A stretch of DNA of 64,000 nt from Streptomyces sp. 1-11. Lineage in GTDB: Bacteria > Actinomycetota > Actinomycetes > Streptomycetales > Streptomycetaceae. Shown here piece by piece: positions 53,485 to 61,948 of the stretch (positions within the stretch are counted from its first letter, which is position 1; each line of letters begins with the position of its first letter). A model generated the notes under the pieces. That model saw only the letters and a program-made list of their open reading frames with translations, was not told the DNA's origin and made no database searches. The position numbers were made by a program, and so were the translations under genes. The DNA is taken from the NCBI RefSeq assembly GCF_007176755.1, contig NZ_BJTV01000002.1, positions 1-64,000 on the forward strand, given 5' to 3'.

Positions 53485-53967
53485 CTACTCCCCCGCGTAC
53501 GCCTTCTCCAGCGCGGCGACGTCCAGTTTGCCCATGCTCATCATGGCGCGGGTGACGCGCTCGGCCTTCTCCGTGTCCGGTTCGCAGACCATGTCGATCA
53601 GCCGGTCGTAGACGACCTGCCAGGAGACGCCGTAGCGGTCCTTGAGCCAGCCGCAGGGGCCGCCCTCGCCGCCGTTCTCGGTGAGCCGGCTCCAGTAGTG
53701 GTCGATCTCCCGCTGGTCGGAGCAGTGGAGCTGGAACGAGATCGCCTCGTTGAACGTGAACTGGGGTCCGCCGTTGAGCCCGACGAACCGCTGCCCGTTG
53801 GCCGTGAACTCCACGGTCATCACCGCACCGGCCTGTCCGGGGCTGCCCTCTGGGTAGCGGCTGATCCGGCCGACGCTCGAGTTCTTGAAGACCGAGACGT
53901 AGAACTCGGCCGCCTCCTCTGCCTGGCCGTCGAACCAGAGACATGTGACGAGTCCGTCGGTGTTCAT
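53485..53967 (-). CDS. PhnB-like VOC protein
   Basis: This 160-residue single-module VOC protein is of the PhnB/3-demethylubiquinone-methyltransferase-like type: VTCLWFDGQAEEAAEFYVSVF at the N-terminus, GQRFVGLNGGPQFTFNEAISF in the middle and GPCGWLKDRYGVSWQVV near the C-terminus. The tail with RVTRAMMSMGKLDVAALEKAY is conserved in this group. The biochemical role is unknown. ATG 53967 has GGGAGG 6 bases upstream. It is divergent from the epoxide hydrolase gene. Confidence 0.9.
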   Translation of the reverse strand: MNTDGLVTCLWFDGQAEEAAEFYVSVFKNSSVGRISRYPEGSPGQAGAVMTVEFTANGQRFVGLNGGPQFTFNEAISFQLHCSDQREIDHYWSRLTENGGEGGPCGWLKDRYGVSWQVVYDRLIDMVCEPDTEKAERVTRAMMSMGKLDVAALEKAYAGE

Positions 53968-54140
53968 GGGTACCTCCCGGGTGTGGAACGCGGTCACCCA
54001 TGACGACCGGTGCGCCGCGCGGAACTCATCGGCGGCGCGGCCGGACCACCCCCGCGGGTGAACGGGACCCGTGCTCCGCCCGGGTGAACGTGGCCCGCGA
54101 TCCGCGGGACCGGACGGGAGCCGCGCCTAGCATCCCGATC

Positions 54141-55346
54141 ATGACCTCCTCGCCCGCCGAGAGCATCCGGCCCTTCAGCCTGTCGGTCCCGCAGAGCGAC
54201 CTGGACGACCTGCACGACCGCCTGGACCGCACCCGCTGGCCCGCCGAGCCGCCGGCCCCGGGCTGGGAGTACGGGGTCCCGGCCGGCTATCTGCGGGAGC
54301 TGGCCGAGTACTGGCGGCACAAGTACGACTGGCGCGCCGCCGAGGCGCGGCTGAACGAGTGGCCGCAGTTCACCACCGTCGTCGACGGAGCCCGGATCCA
54401 CTTCGCGCACCTGCGCTCCCCGGAGCCGGACGCCACCGCGCTGATCCTGACCCACGGGTGGCCGGGCTCCGTCGTGGAGTTCCTCGACGTGGCCGGGCCG
54501 CTCGCCGACCCGGTGTCCCACGGCGGCGACGCGGCCGACGCCTTCCACGTCGTCGTGCCCAGCCTGCCCGGCTTCGGGCTGTCCGGGCCCACCACGGAAC
54601 CGGGCTGGGAGGCCGGGCGGGTGGCGGACGCCTGGGCTGAGCTGATGCGGCGGCTCGGCTACGAGCGGTTCGGCGCCCAGGGCGGCGACTGGGGCGCCGC
54701 CGTCTCCCGCGAGCTGGGCCGGGCGCACCCGGACCGGGTGACCGGCGTCCACCTCAACCTGCTCCCGGGCGCCCACGCGGCCACCCGGCCGAGCGAGGAG
54801 GAGCTCGGCGCGCTCGGGCCGCGGGAGCGGGAGAACGCGCTCAGGTCCTGGCGCCGCTGGGAGGACTGGACGCGGGAGGGCACGGGGTACGTCGCGCTCC
54901 AGTCGACGCGCCCGCACACCCTCGCCTACGCCCTGACGGACTCTCCGGTCGGCCAGCTCGCCTGGATCGTGGAGAAGTTCCGGGAGTGGACCGATTCCCG
55001 GGACCTGCCGGAGGAGGCGGTCGACCGGGACCGGCTGCTGACCAACGTGATGCTGTACTGGCTGACCGGTACGGCCGGTTCGTCCGCCGGGATCTACTAC
55101 GAGCGCGCGCACGCCACCGGCCGTACCGCCAGGCCCGCCGAACCGTCCCCGGTGCCGACGGCCGTGGCCCTGTTCCCGGCCGAACCCCAGCTTCCGCTGC
55201 GCCACCGGGCGGACCGGACCGAGAACATCGTGCGGTGGACGGAGTTCGACCGGGGCGGGCACTTCGCGGCCATGGAGGAACCGGACCTGCTCGTGGACGA
55301 CGTCCGGGCGTTCTTCCGGCAGCTGCGGGAAGAGCCGGCCGGCTGA
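54141..55346 (+). CDS. Epoxide hydrolase (alpha/beta hydrolase)
   Basis: This 401-residue enzyme opens epoxides to diols. The EHN N-terminal domain is IRPFSLSVPQSDLDDLHDRLDRTRWP. The oxyanion HGWPGS motif is near 110, the nucleophile D183 is in QGGDWGAAVSREL, and the catalytic His H374 is in DRGGHFAAMEEPD. The ATG at 54141 starts the conserved domain; the frame extends to 54000 without a better site. The GGGTGAACG sequence occurs twice upstream (54055 and 54081 region). Natural substrates are not known. Confidence 0.9.
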   Translation: MTSSPAESIRPFSLSVPQSDLDDLHDRLDRTRWPAEPPAPGWEYGVPAGYLRELAEYWRHKYDWRAAEARLNEWPQFTTVVDGARIHFAHLRSPEPDATALILTHGWPGSVVEFLDVAGPLADPVSHGGDAADAFHVVVPSLPGFGLSGPTTEPGWEAGRVADAWAELMRRLGYERFGAQGGDWGAAVSRELGRAHPDRVTGVHLNLLPGAHAATRPSEEELGALGPRERENALRSWRRWEDWTREGTGYVALQSTRPHTLAYALTDSPVGQLAWIVEKFREWTDSRDLPEEAVDRDRLLTNVMLYWLTGTAGSSAGIYYERAHATGRTARPAEPSPVPTAVALFPAEPQLPLRHRADRTENIVRWTEFDRGGHFAAMEEPDLLVDDVRAFFRQLREEPAG

Positions 55347-55381
55347 CCGGGGCCGGGCCGGCCGGGCCCCGGGCGGTCCGG

Positions 55382-55792
55382 TCAGGCCGCGAGGAGGAGC
55401 CCGGCGCGCGGCGCCCGGTGCGCGATGCGCTGAGCCGTGCTCGTCCGGCGTACCAGCTCGGACCGGGTGCGCGACAGGAGGTCGCCGAGGTCGAGGCCCA
55501 GGGCGCGGGCGGCGGCCGCGAGGACCTCGGAGGAGGCCTCCTTGCGGCCGCGCTCGATCTCGGAGAGGTAGGGCAGGGAGATGCGGGCGGCGTCGGCCAC
55601 GTCCCTGAGCGTGCGCTCCTGGGCCTGCCGCTCGCGGCGCAGCACGTCCCCGACGAGGTCGCGCCACAGCGGCTCCGCGGGCGCCGGCCGCGGCGCGCCG
55701 GGGCGGGCGGACTCCGTGCTGCCGCGCTCGGCGCGGCCGGGTCCGGGGCGGAGGGGGATCACGCGGGCTTCGTCGCTCACCTTGTCGCTCAC
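55382..55792 (-). CDS. XRE-family transcriptional regulator
   Basis: This 136-residue regulator has a disordered Pro/Arg-rich N-terminus, then an HTH_XRE domain: GDVLRRERQAQERTLRDVADAARISLPYLSEIERGRKEASSEVLAAAARALGL (about 48-100), with ADAARISLPYLSEIE as the recognition helix region. The tail may bind a partner. The GTG at 55792 lacks a strong ribosome binding site. Its upstream region contains a SigB-type promoter on the minus strand within the symmetric array shared with the sigma gene at 56022. Confidence 0.87.
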   Translation of the reverse strand: MSDKVSDEARVIPLRPGPGRAERGSTESARPGAPRPAPAEPLWRDLVGDVLRRERQAQERTLRDVADAARISLPYLSEIERGRKEASSEVLAAAARALGLDLGDLLSRTRSELVRRTSTAQRIAHRAPRAGLLLAA

Positions 55793-55874
55793 CCGGTCAG
55801 ACTAGGGGCCGCCGCCGTCCGCGCGGCCGGACTCGCCCCGATTACCCCAGGGGCGAAATCCCGGAATCCCGCAG

Positions 55875-55920
55875 GCATGCATCCGCCATCCGGGGGTACC
55901 CGGCGCGTGAGCAGGCATGC
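55875..55920. promoter_or_regulatory. Bidirectional SigB-type promoter
   Basis: GCATGC occurs at 55875 and 55915, with GGGTACCC at 55894-55901 exactly midway (centres 20 bases apart). On the plus strand this reads GCAT-N15-GGGTAC towards the sigma gene. On the minus strand it reads GCAT-N15-GGGTAC towards the XRE gene. Both fit the SigB consensus GNNT-N14-16-GGGTAC/T. Confidence 0.65.
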
Positions 55921-55939
55921 GTCCCCGGAATCCGGGTAT
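55915..55939 (+). promoter_or_regulatory. Second SigB-type promoter of sigma gene
   Basis: GCAT (55915-55918), 15 bases, GGGTAT (55934-55939) fits the same consensus and points to the sigma gene, 82 bases upstream of its start. Its -35 element is shared with the minus-strand promoter. Confidence 0.6.
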
Positions 55940-56021
55940 GCGGGGGAGACGCCACATGGGCAGGGATCGGACCACAGTCCGATGCGGCAGGCTCGAACCG
56001 TGACTGACGTGGGGAGAGGTA

Positions 56022-56909
56022 ATGAAAACCGCCGGGATCCGGTCGGAGGCAGAGGCCGTCGAGAGGACCGAGCAGGACAGGACGGCAGAGGGGTCGCTGC
56101 CCGGTATCGCGGATCCCGCTGCCGTCGCGCCCCGTGACGCCCGGGAGCTGTCCCGCCAGTTCTTCCGCCGGCTGACGGAGCTGGAGGAGGGCACGCACGA
56201 GTACCAGTACGCGCGCAACACCCTCATCGAGATGAACATGTCGCTCGTGCGGTTCGCCGCGGGCCGTTTCCGCAACCGCGGCGACGACATGGAGGACATC
56301 GTCCAGACCGGCATGATCGGCCTGATCAAGGCCATCGACCGGTTCGAGCTCGCGCGCGAGGTCGAGTTCACCTCCTTCGCGCTGCCGTACATCGTGGGCG
56401 AGATCAAGCGGTTCTTCCGGGACACCACCTGGGCGGTGCACGTCCCGCGGCGGCTGCAGGAGATGCGCGTCGAGCTGGCGCGGGCCCGCGAGGAGCTGTC
56501 GAGCCGGCTGGACCGGGACCCGACGGTCGCCGAGCTGGCCACTCTCATGAACATCTCCGAGGACCAGGTGGTCGAGGCCCAGCTCGCCTCCAACGGCTAC
56601 AACTCCGCCTCCCTGGACGCCGCGCTCACCGGCGACGGACCGGAGGACGGCGAGGCCGTGCTCGCCGACTTCATCGGCGTGGAGGAGGAGGGCCTGCGGC
56701 TCGTCGAGGACTTCCACGCGCTGGCCCCGCTCATGCACCAGCTCAGCGACCGGGACCGGCAGATCATCCACATGCGGTTCGTCGAGGAGGCGACCCAGGC
56801 GGAGATCGGGGAGCGGCTGGGCTGCTCCCAGATGCACGTGTCCCGGCTGATCAAGCGGATCATCACCCGGCTGCGCCAGGGGATGCTCGGCGAGCTCGGT
56901 TGCGCCTGA
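56022..56909 (+). CDS. SigB/SigF-family RNA polymerase sigma factor
   Basis: This 295-residue group 3 sigma factor has region 2 (DDMEDIVQTGMIGLIKAIDRFELA and FTSFALPYIVGEIKRFFRDTTW, about 90-140), region 3 (RRLQEMRVELARAREELSSRL) and region 4 (LSDRDRQIIHMRFVEEATQAEIGERLGCSQMHVSRLIKRI). It resembles the stress sigma factors SigB/SigG/SigI of S. coelicolor; which one it is cannot be decided here. Two SigB-type promoters upstream suggest autoregulation or control by a sister sigma factor. GAGAGG precedes the ATG. The RsbW-like gene at 57042-57494 is the nearest candidate antagonist. Confidence 0.95.
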   Translation: MKTAGIRSEAEAVERTEQDRTAEGSLPGIADPAAVAPRDARELSRQFFRRLTELEEGTHEYQYARNTLIEMNMSLVRFAAGRFRNRGDDMEDIVQTGMIGLIKAIDRFELAREVEFTSFALPYIVGEIKRFFRDTTWAVHVPRRLQEMRVELARAREELSSRLDRDPTVAELATLMNISEDQVVEAQLASNGYNSASLDAALTGDGPEDGEAVLADFIGVEEEGLRLVEDFHALAPLMHQLSDRDRQIIHMRFVEEATQAEIGERLGCSQMHVSRLIKRIITRLRQGMLGELGCA

Positions 56910-56921
56910 CAGAACGCCACT

Positions 56922-56959
56922 ACGTGAGCCCGGGCGCCTGGCGCCCGGGCTCACGTTTG
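56922..56959. terminator. Strong terminator after sigma gene
   Basis: ACGTGAGCCCGGGCGCC (56922-56938) is complementary to GGCGCCCGGGCTCACGT (56940-56956), giving about a 15-bp stem with a tiny loop, then TT. It separates the sigma gene from the convergent RsbW-like gene. Confidence 0.85.
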
Positions 56960-57041
56960 TCATCCACCGGGACCGTCGCGGGGGCCCGTGTCCGAGGGGG
57001 TGTCCGGGGGTCCAGGGATCCGGGCCGGGGGCGCCGGAGGT

Positions 57042-57494
57042 TCACCGCTTCAGCTCGACCCGCGCGCACACCCGCTTGCCGACGGGTACGCGCTCCACGG
57101 TGACCTGCGCCGCCACGGCGTGCACGATCTCCAGACCGTGCCGGCCGACGCGCTCGGGGTTCTTCGGATAACGCCGGGGCAGGGTCGCGCTGCTGTCGTA
57201 GACCGCCACCGTGACCGCCGCGTCCGTGCCCTCCAGCTCCAGGATGTACGGGCCGCTGCTGTGCCGGTCCGCGTTGGTGACCAGCTCGCTCACGACGAGG
57301 AGCAGCTCACCGTCGGTGCGGCCGTCGATGCCCGCGCACCACTCGTGCCTGAGCTGCTCCATGAACTGGGCCGCGAAGGCGCGGGCCTCTGCGATGCAGC
57401 CGGGTTCGCCGGTGTAGTGCGCCGCCCGTCTCAGCGGCTCCACGGGTACGTCGAAACCAGTCGGTATCACTGCCCCGCCCAGGTGCTCGGTCAT
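57042..57494 (-). CDS. RsbW-like ATP-binding protein (HATPase_c)
   Basis: This 150-residue GHKL ATPase has the N box ELLLVVSELVTNADRHSSGPYILEL and the lid RVGRHGLEIVHAVAAQV. It is the third such protein in the window and lies tail-to-tail with the SigB-family gene at 56022, so an anti-sigma role is a reasonable guess. A minus-strand SigB-type promoter (57548-57572) precedes it. GAGAGA and the ATG at 57494 fit a normal start. Confidence 0.85.
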   Translation of the reverse strand: MTEHLGGAVIPTGFDVPVEPLRRAAHYTGEPGCIAEARAFAAQFMEQLRHEWCAGIDGRTDGELLLVVSELVTNADRHSSGPYILELEGTDAAVTVAVYDSSATLPRRYPKNPERVGRHGLEIVHAVAAQVTVERVPVGKRVCARVELKR

Positions 57495-57547
57495 GCATGT
57501 CTCTCTCGGAAGGCCCGATCCGGCCGGTCAATGGTGCACATGTCCTC

Positions 57548-57572
57548 GTACCCAGAGCCGGGCCCGGCAGTC
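57548..57572 (-). promoter_or_regulatory. SigB-type promoter before RsbW-like gene
   Basis: Read on the minus strand, GACT (57569-57572), 15 bases, GGGTAC (57548-57553) fits the SigB consensus GNNT-N14-16-GGGTAC/T, about 50 bases upstream of the ATP-binding protein start at 57494. Confidence 0.5.
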
Positions 57573-57720
57573 CCCCGGATGCGTTCGCCCACCGCGCACA
57601 GCCTGTCATGCCCGCTGATCACACCGCCGCCCGGGCCCCGGCGGGCCGTGAGGGCGCCGGACGGCTCATGCCGGCGGGCGGAGCGTGGCGGTCGTGCCTA
57701 GCCTGGCAAGGGTGAGCCCT

Positions 57721-59025
57721 GTGACCGCCGACGCGCCGCCCGCCGCCCGGCACGGCTGGCTGCGGGCGCTGCTGACGGTGCTGTCCGGGCTGGCCGCCAT
57801 GTTCGTCCTCGCGGCGCTCGGGCTGTGGGCGGCCGGCGCCTCGCACCTGCCCGACGGCGCGTTCGCGCGGGTCGTCGTCGCGACCGTGGTGACTGCGGTC
57901 GGCGGCACCCTCGACCTCACCGGTGACGCGGGCCCGCTGGCGCGGACCCGGGCCGGCCTCACCGTCATGCCGCTCTCCGTCACCCTGGCCGGCGCCCTGC
58001 TGATCGGCGCCGGGTTCCTGCGTCCGCTGCGGCACCGGGCGGTCGCCTCGGCCAGGGAACTGGCCGGCTGGGCCGCCCGGCTCGCGGTGCTGTGGCTGCT
58101 CGCGCTGGTCGGCCTCGGCCTCGCCGCCCGCCAGACCTTCGCCGTGAACGTGGGCAACGGCGTGCTCAGCGACCTCACCGACCTGTTCGGCGGGGCGCCG
58201 ACGATCGGCTTCGCCGCGAACGTGCCGCTGACCGTGCTGTTCGGGCTGCTGTGGCTGGCCGGCGTGCTGCTGCTCGCCCTGCTGGCCGCACCCGGCGCGC
58301 CGCTGCCCGCACGGCTGCTGCGGCTGAGCGGACCGGTGCGCCCGGCCGCCCACGCCATGATCCTGCTGCTGCTCGGGTACGTCGCCGTGGCGCTCGTGGT
58401 GGCCCTGGTGTCGGCGGCGACCCGCGGGCATCCCGCCGAGACGTTCGCGGTGATCCTGCTCGGCCTGCCCAACCTGGCCTGGCTCGCCCTCACCCTGGGC
58501 CAGGGCGCCACCTGGCACGGGCGGGTGGACGGCCCGTTCGGACTGCCGATGCCCCCGGTGCTGGACCACGTCCTGCGCACGCCGGACATCTCCACGCTGA
58601 ACCTGCGCACCCTCACCGAGTACGACAGGGGCATGTGGTGGCTGCTGGTCGCCCAGGTGGTGCTGACCTCGGCGGTGGCCGTCGTGATGGCGGCACGGTG
58701 CCCGCCCGGGGTCCGGGCCTGGCAGCACGCGGTGCGGCTGGCCGTCGCTCTGGCCCTGACCGTCCTGATGGTCTGCCTGCTCTGCCGGATCTCGGCGCAT
58801 TACGGCCTGTCGCTGCTCGGCATCGGGGATCTGGGCGGCGGCCTGTCCGGGGAGCTGCTCCTCAGGCCCCGGCTGTGGCAGGCGGTGGGCCTGGGCGCCC
58901 TGTGGGGGCTGGTCCTCGGCTTCCTGGGCGCCCTGCCCACCCGGCGGACGCTCCGGCGGGGCCGGGTCGACACGCCCGGGGAGCCGGCCGGACCGAGCGC
59001 GTCACCAGGGCCGGGTCCGCCGTAG
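57721..59025 (+). CDS. Streptophobe family membrane protein
   Basis: This roughly 434-residue membrane protein has ten or so hydrophobic segments, starting WLRALLTVLSGLAAMFVLAALGLWAAGASHLPDG. It resembles the streptophobe family known from Streptomyces genomes, which often stand next to FHA, zinc-ribbon or kinase genes. GLPNLAWLALTLGQGATWHGRVDGPFGLPMPP is a conserved-looking loop. No function is known. GTG 57721 has AAGGG about 10 bases upstream; GTG 57712 and 57685 are in frame. It is 3 bases from the convergent stop of the FHA-ABC exporter gene. Confidence 0.82.
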   Translation: MTADAPPAARHGWLRALLTVLSGLAAMFVLAALGLWAAGASHLPDGAFARVVVATVVTAVGGTLDLTGDAGPLARTRAGLTVMPLSVTLAGALLIGAGFLRPLRHRAVASARELAGWAARLAVLWLLALVGLGLAARQTFAVNVGNGVLSDLTDLFGGAPTIGFAANVPLTVLFGLLWLAGVLLLALLAAPGAPLPARLLRLSGPVRPAAHAMILLLLGYVAVALVVALVSAATRGHPAETFAVILLGLPNLAWLALTLGQGATWHGRVDGPFGLPMPPVLDHVLRTPDISTLNLRTLTEYDRGMWWLLVAQVVLTSAVAVVMAARCPPGVRAWQHAVRLAVALALTVLMVCLLCRISAHYGLSLLGIGDLGGGLSGELLLRPRLWQAVGLGALWGLVLGFLGALPTRRTLRRGRVDTPGEPAGPSASPGPGPP

Positions 59026-59028
59026 CCG

Positions 59029-61440
59029 TCATCGGGCCGCCCGTCTGCGCATCACGGCGGGTTCCTGCCGGCGCAGCAGCAGGGCGACCACCACGCCGTA
59101 GGCGATGGAGAGCACCAGCAGCATGCCCAGGTCCAGCAGCCAGATCCCGGTGGAGTGCCGGAACAGCGGGTCGGAGGTGGCGGTGCCGGGCGCGATCCGG
59201 GCCAGCCCGAGCGTGCCGGCCATGGCGCCGAGCGCCCAGCGGGCGGGCACCAGCCAGGACACTTCCTCGAGCCCGAGCACCCCGTGCAGCGGCAGCAGGG
59301 CGCCGCAGAAGACGACCTGGACGATGGCGAGCAGCACCAGCAGCGGCATCGTCACCTCCTCCTTGCGCACCACTGCGGAGATCAGCAGGCCGAGCATCAT
59401 CGCCGAGAAGGCCAGCAGCGCGACGGCGACGGTGATCTCGGCGAGCGGTGGGAGCAGGACGCCCCGGCCGCCGGGGGCGTTCAGGTCGACGCCGAGCAGG
59501 GCGACCTGGGTGAGGACGACGGCCTGGACCACCGTGACCGTGCCGAGCACCACCACCTTGGACATCAGGTAGGCCGTTCTGGGCAGGCCGACGGCGCGTT
59601 CGCGCCGGTACACCGCCCTTTCCTTGACGAGTTCGCGCACCGCGTTGGCGGCTCCGGTGAGGACGGCGCCGACGCACAGGATGAGCAGCGTGTTCACCGC
59701 GGTGTTCTGGGTCAGCCGGCCGCCCGCCAGCGCCCGGGCCATGGCGCCCATGACGAACGGCAGCGCGATCATCACGGCGAGGAAGGTGCGGTCGGCGGCG
59801 AGGACGGCGGTGTAGCGGCGGACCAGGGTGCGCAGCTGGGCGCCCCAGCTGCGTGGGTGGAGCCCGGGCACGGGGACGGCCGGTGCGGCGGACGGCAGCG
59901 GGGGCTGGGGGGCGGCGTCGGTGACGTACTGCCGGTGGAACGGGGAGCCGCCGTACTCCCCCGCCCAGTCGCGGTCCTGGTCGCGGTCGAAGGCCTCGAA
60001 GGCCTCCGGCCACTGCTCGAAGCCGAAGAAGGCGAGGGCGTCGGCGGGCCGGCCGTAGTAGGCGACCCGGCCGCCGGGGGCGAGCACCAGCAGGCGGTCG
60101 CAGACGTCGAGGCTGAGCACGCTGTGCGTGACGACGATGACGGTGCGGCCGTCGTCGGCCAGGCCGCGCAGCATGTGCATGACCGACCGGTCCATTCCCG
60201 GGTCCAGTCCGGAGGTCGGCTCGTCGAGGAAGAGCAGCGACGGTTTGGTCAGCAGCTCCAGTGCCACGCTGACCCGCTTGCGCTGGCCGCCGGACAGGCT
60301 GTGCACCGACTGACCGGCCCGCTTCTCCAGGCTCAGCTCGCGGATCACCTCGTCCACCCGGGCCCGCCGTTCGGCCGGCGCCGTGTCCCCGGGGAAGCGC
60401 AGCTCGGCGGCGTAGGACAGGGCGGCGCGCACGGTGAGCTGGGGGTGCAGGATGTCGTCCTGCGGGACGAGGCCGATGCGCCGGCACAGTTCGGCGTAGT
60501 CGTGGTAGAGGTCGCGGCCGTCGTAGAGCACGGTGCCGTGGTCGGCGGGCCGCTGCCCGGTGAGGGCGCCGAGCAGCGTCGACTTGCCGGAGCCGCTCGG
60601 CCCGACCACTCCGAGCAGGCACTTCTCCCCCACCGGGAAGGAGACGTGGTCGAGGATGACCTTTTCGCCGCCGTCGACGGTGACGGTGACCGTGAGGTCC
60701 TGCACGTCGAGCGAGACCTCCCCGGTGTCGACGTACTCCTGCAGTTCGTGGTCGACCAGGCAGTAGGTGACGTGGCCGATGCCGACGAGGTCGCCGGGGC
60801 CGATCGTGGCGCGGGTGACCGGGGTGCCGTTGAGGTAGGTGCCGTTGTGGCTGCCGAGGTCGGCTATCTCGTAGCTGCCGTCGGTGTGGTGCCGCAGCTC
60901 GGCGTGGTGGCGGGAGACGGTCAGGTCGTCGACGACGAGGTCGTTGTCCTCGCCCCGGCCGATGCGGACGGTGCGCACGGGCAGCGGACGGACACTGCTC
61001 GGGGCGCGGTAGGTGTGGGTGAGCTCGGGGTGCGACACGGTGGCGGGGCCGTGCTCGGCGTGCTCGTCGTGTTCCCCGTGTTCCTCGCGTTCGTCGCGCC
61101 CGGCATGCCCGGTGTTTTCGGACGGGCCCACGGGGACCGCGCGGGGGCCGTCGGAGGGGTTGCCGAAGCGGATGACGGTGCCGGGGCGGACGTCCCACTC
61201 CTCGATGCGGCGGCCGTCGGCGAAGGTGCCGTTGGTGCTCTGCGCGTCCCGCAGCGTCCAGCGGTCGCGGTCGCAGTGCAGCACCGCGTGGTGCCACGAG
61301 ACCCGGTCGTCGTCGAACACGATGTCGCTCAGCGGGTCACGCCCGACGAGGTAGTCCTGCCCCGGGTTCATCACCGTGGAGCCCACGTCGGTCTCGAGCA
61401 CGAGTTCGGGCGCCGTCGGGGCGATTGGCCGCTCCGCCAT
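59029..61440 (-). CDS. Double-FHA ABC exporter (ABCG-type half transporter)
   Basis: This 803-residue protein joins two FHA domains, an ABC ATPase and a permease. FHA1 (about 25-95) has GRDPLSDIVFDDDRVSWHHA; FHA2 (about 160-235) has GRGEDNDLVVDDLTVSRHHAEL and SHNGTYLNG. Between them is an acidic, His-rich linker. The ATPase has Walker A GPSGSGKST, signature LSGGQRKR, Walker B LLFLDEPTSGLDP and the H-loop VVTHS. The ABC2-type permease (about 545-800) has six helices. FHA domains bind phosphothreonine, so transport is probably controlled by a Pkn kinase. ATG 61440 is chosen; TTG 61446 is possible. Confidence 0.93.
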   Translation of the reverse strand: MAERPIAPTAPELVLETDVGSTVMNPGQDYLVGRDPLSDIVFDDDRVSWHHAVLHCDRDRWTLRDAQSTNGTFADGRRIEEWDVRPGTVIRFGNPSDGPRAVPVGPSENTGHAGRDEREEHGEHDEHAEHGPATVSHPELTHTYRAPSSVRPLPVRTVRIGRGEDNDLVVDDLTVSRHHAELRHHTDGSYEIADLGSHNGTYLNGTPVTRATIGPGDLVGIGHVTYCLVDHELQEYVDTGEVSLDVQDLTVTVTVDGGEKVILDHVSFPVGEKCLLGVVGPSGSGKSTLLGALTGQRPADHGTVLYDGRDLYHDYAELCRRIGLVPQDDILHPQLTVRAALSYAAELRFPGDTAPAERRARVDEVIRELSLEKRAGQSVHSLSGGQRKRVSVALELLTKPSLLFLDEPTSGLDPGMDRSVMHMLRGLADDGRTVIVVTHSVLSLDVCDRLLVLAPGGRVAYYGRPADALAFFGFEQWPEAFEAFDRDQDRDWAGEYGGSPFHRQYVTDAAPQPPLPSAAPAVPVPGLHPRSWGAQLRTLVRRYTAVLAADRTFLAVMIALPFVMGAMARALAGGRLTQNTAVNTLLILCVGAVLTGAANAVRELVKERAVYRRERAVGLPRTAYLMSKVVVLGTVTVVQAVVLTQVALLGVDLNAPGGRGVLLPPLAEITVAVALLAFSAMMLGLLISAVVRKEEVTMPLLVLLAIVQVVFCGALLPLHGVLGLEEVSWLVPARWALGAMAGTLGLARIAPGTATSDPLFRHSTGIWLLDLGMLLVLSIAYGVVVALLLRRQEPAVMRRRAAR

Positions 61441-61537
61441 GTCCAAAATTGTACCGATTAGCCCATCCGTGTGCCCGGGCGGCCCACCCCCTCGACCCGG
61501 GCGGCCGGCGTCGCACGGGCGGGCGCCCCGGCACGGG

Positions 61538-61948
61538 TCAGGCGACGGGCATGACGAGCGCCGGGAGGGTGCGCTGCATCCGCAGCGCGTCCACCGACTC
61601 GGCGAGCAGTTCGTACTCGGTGGTGTCGTCGCTGGCGGCGATCCGCACCAGCCGCCCGCCCGCCAGTTCGTCCGCGATCAGCTCCTGCCGGGCGTCGTCC
61701 GCGCACCAGGCGCGCAGCAGGGCCGGCACGTCGGCCACCGTGTCCGCCACGGGGACCAGCGCGGCCGCCGGGAAGGCGGAGTCCTGGGGGCTCGGGTCGA
61801 GCCGCTCGGCGATCCAGGACGCCCGGTCCCGCAGCCACCACAGGGCCAGTGCCAGCGTCGGCGCGCGATAGGTGCCGAGCGGGACGCCGATGCGCCGCCC
61901 GTCGCACATGCCGTACGCGGTTACGTGGCACAGGAATTCGTCGTGCAC
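61538..61948 (-). CDS. Hypothetical protein
   Basis: I do not recognise this 136-residue protein. It is acidic, with DEFLCHVTAYGMCDGRRIGVPLGTYRAPTLALALWWLRDRASW at the N-terminus and a helical middle (LLRAWCADDARQELIADELAGGRLVRI). There is no signal peptide or membrane segment. GTG 61948 has GGGGGA about 6 bases upstream; the frame continues to an ATG at 62065 in an AT-richer region, which I reject. It sits upstream of, and in the same direction as, the FHA-ABC gene with a 97-base gap. Confidence 0.68.
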   Translation of the reverse strand: MHDEFLCHVTAYGMCDGRRIGVPLGTYRAPTLALALWWLRDRASWIAERLDPSPQDSAFPAAALVPVADTVADVPALLRAWCADDARQELIADELAGGRLVRIAASDDTTEYELLAESVDALRMQRTLPALVMPVA

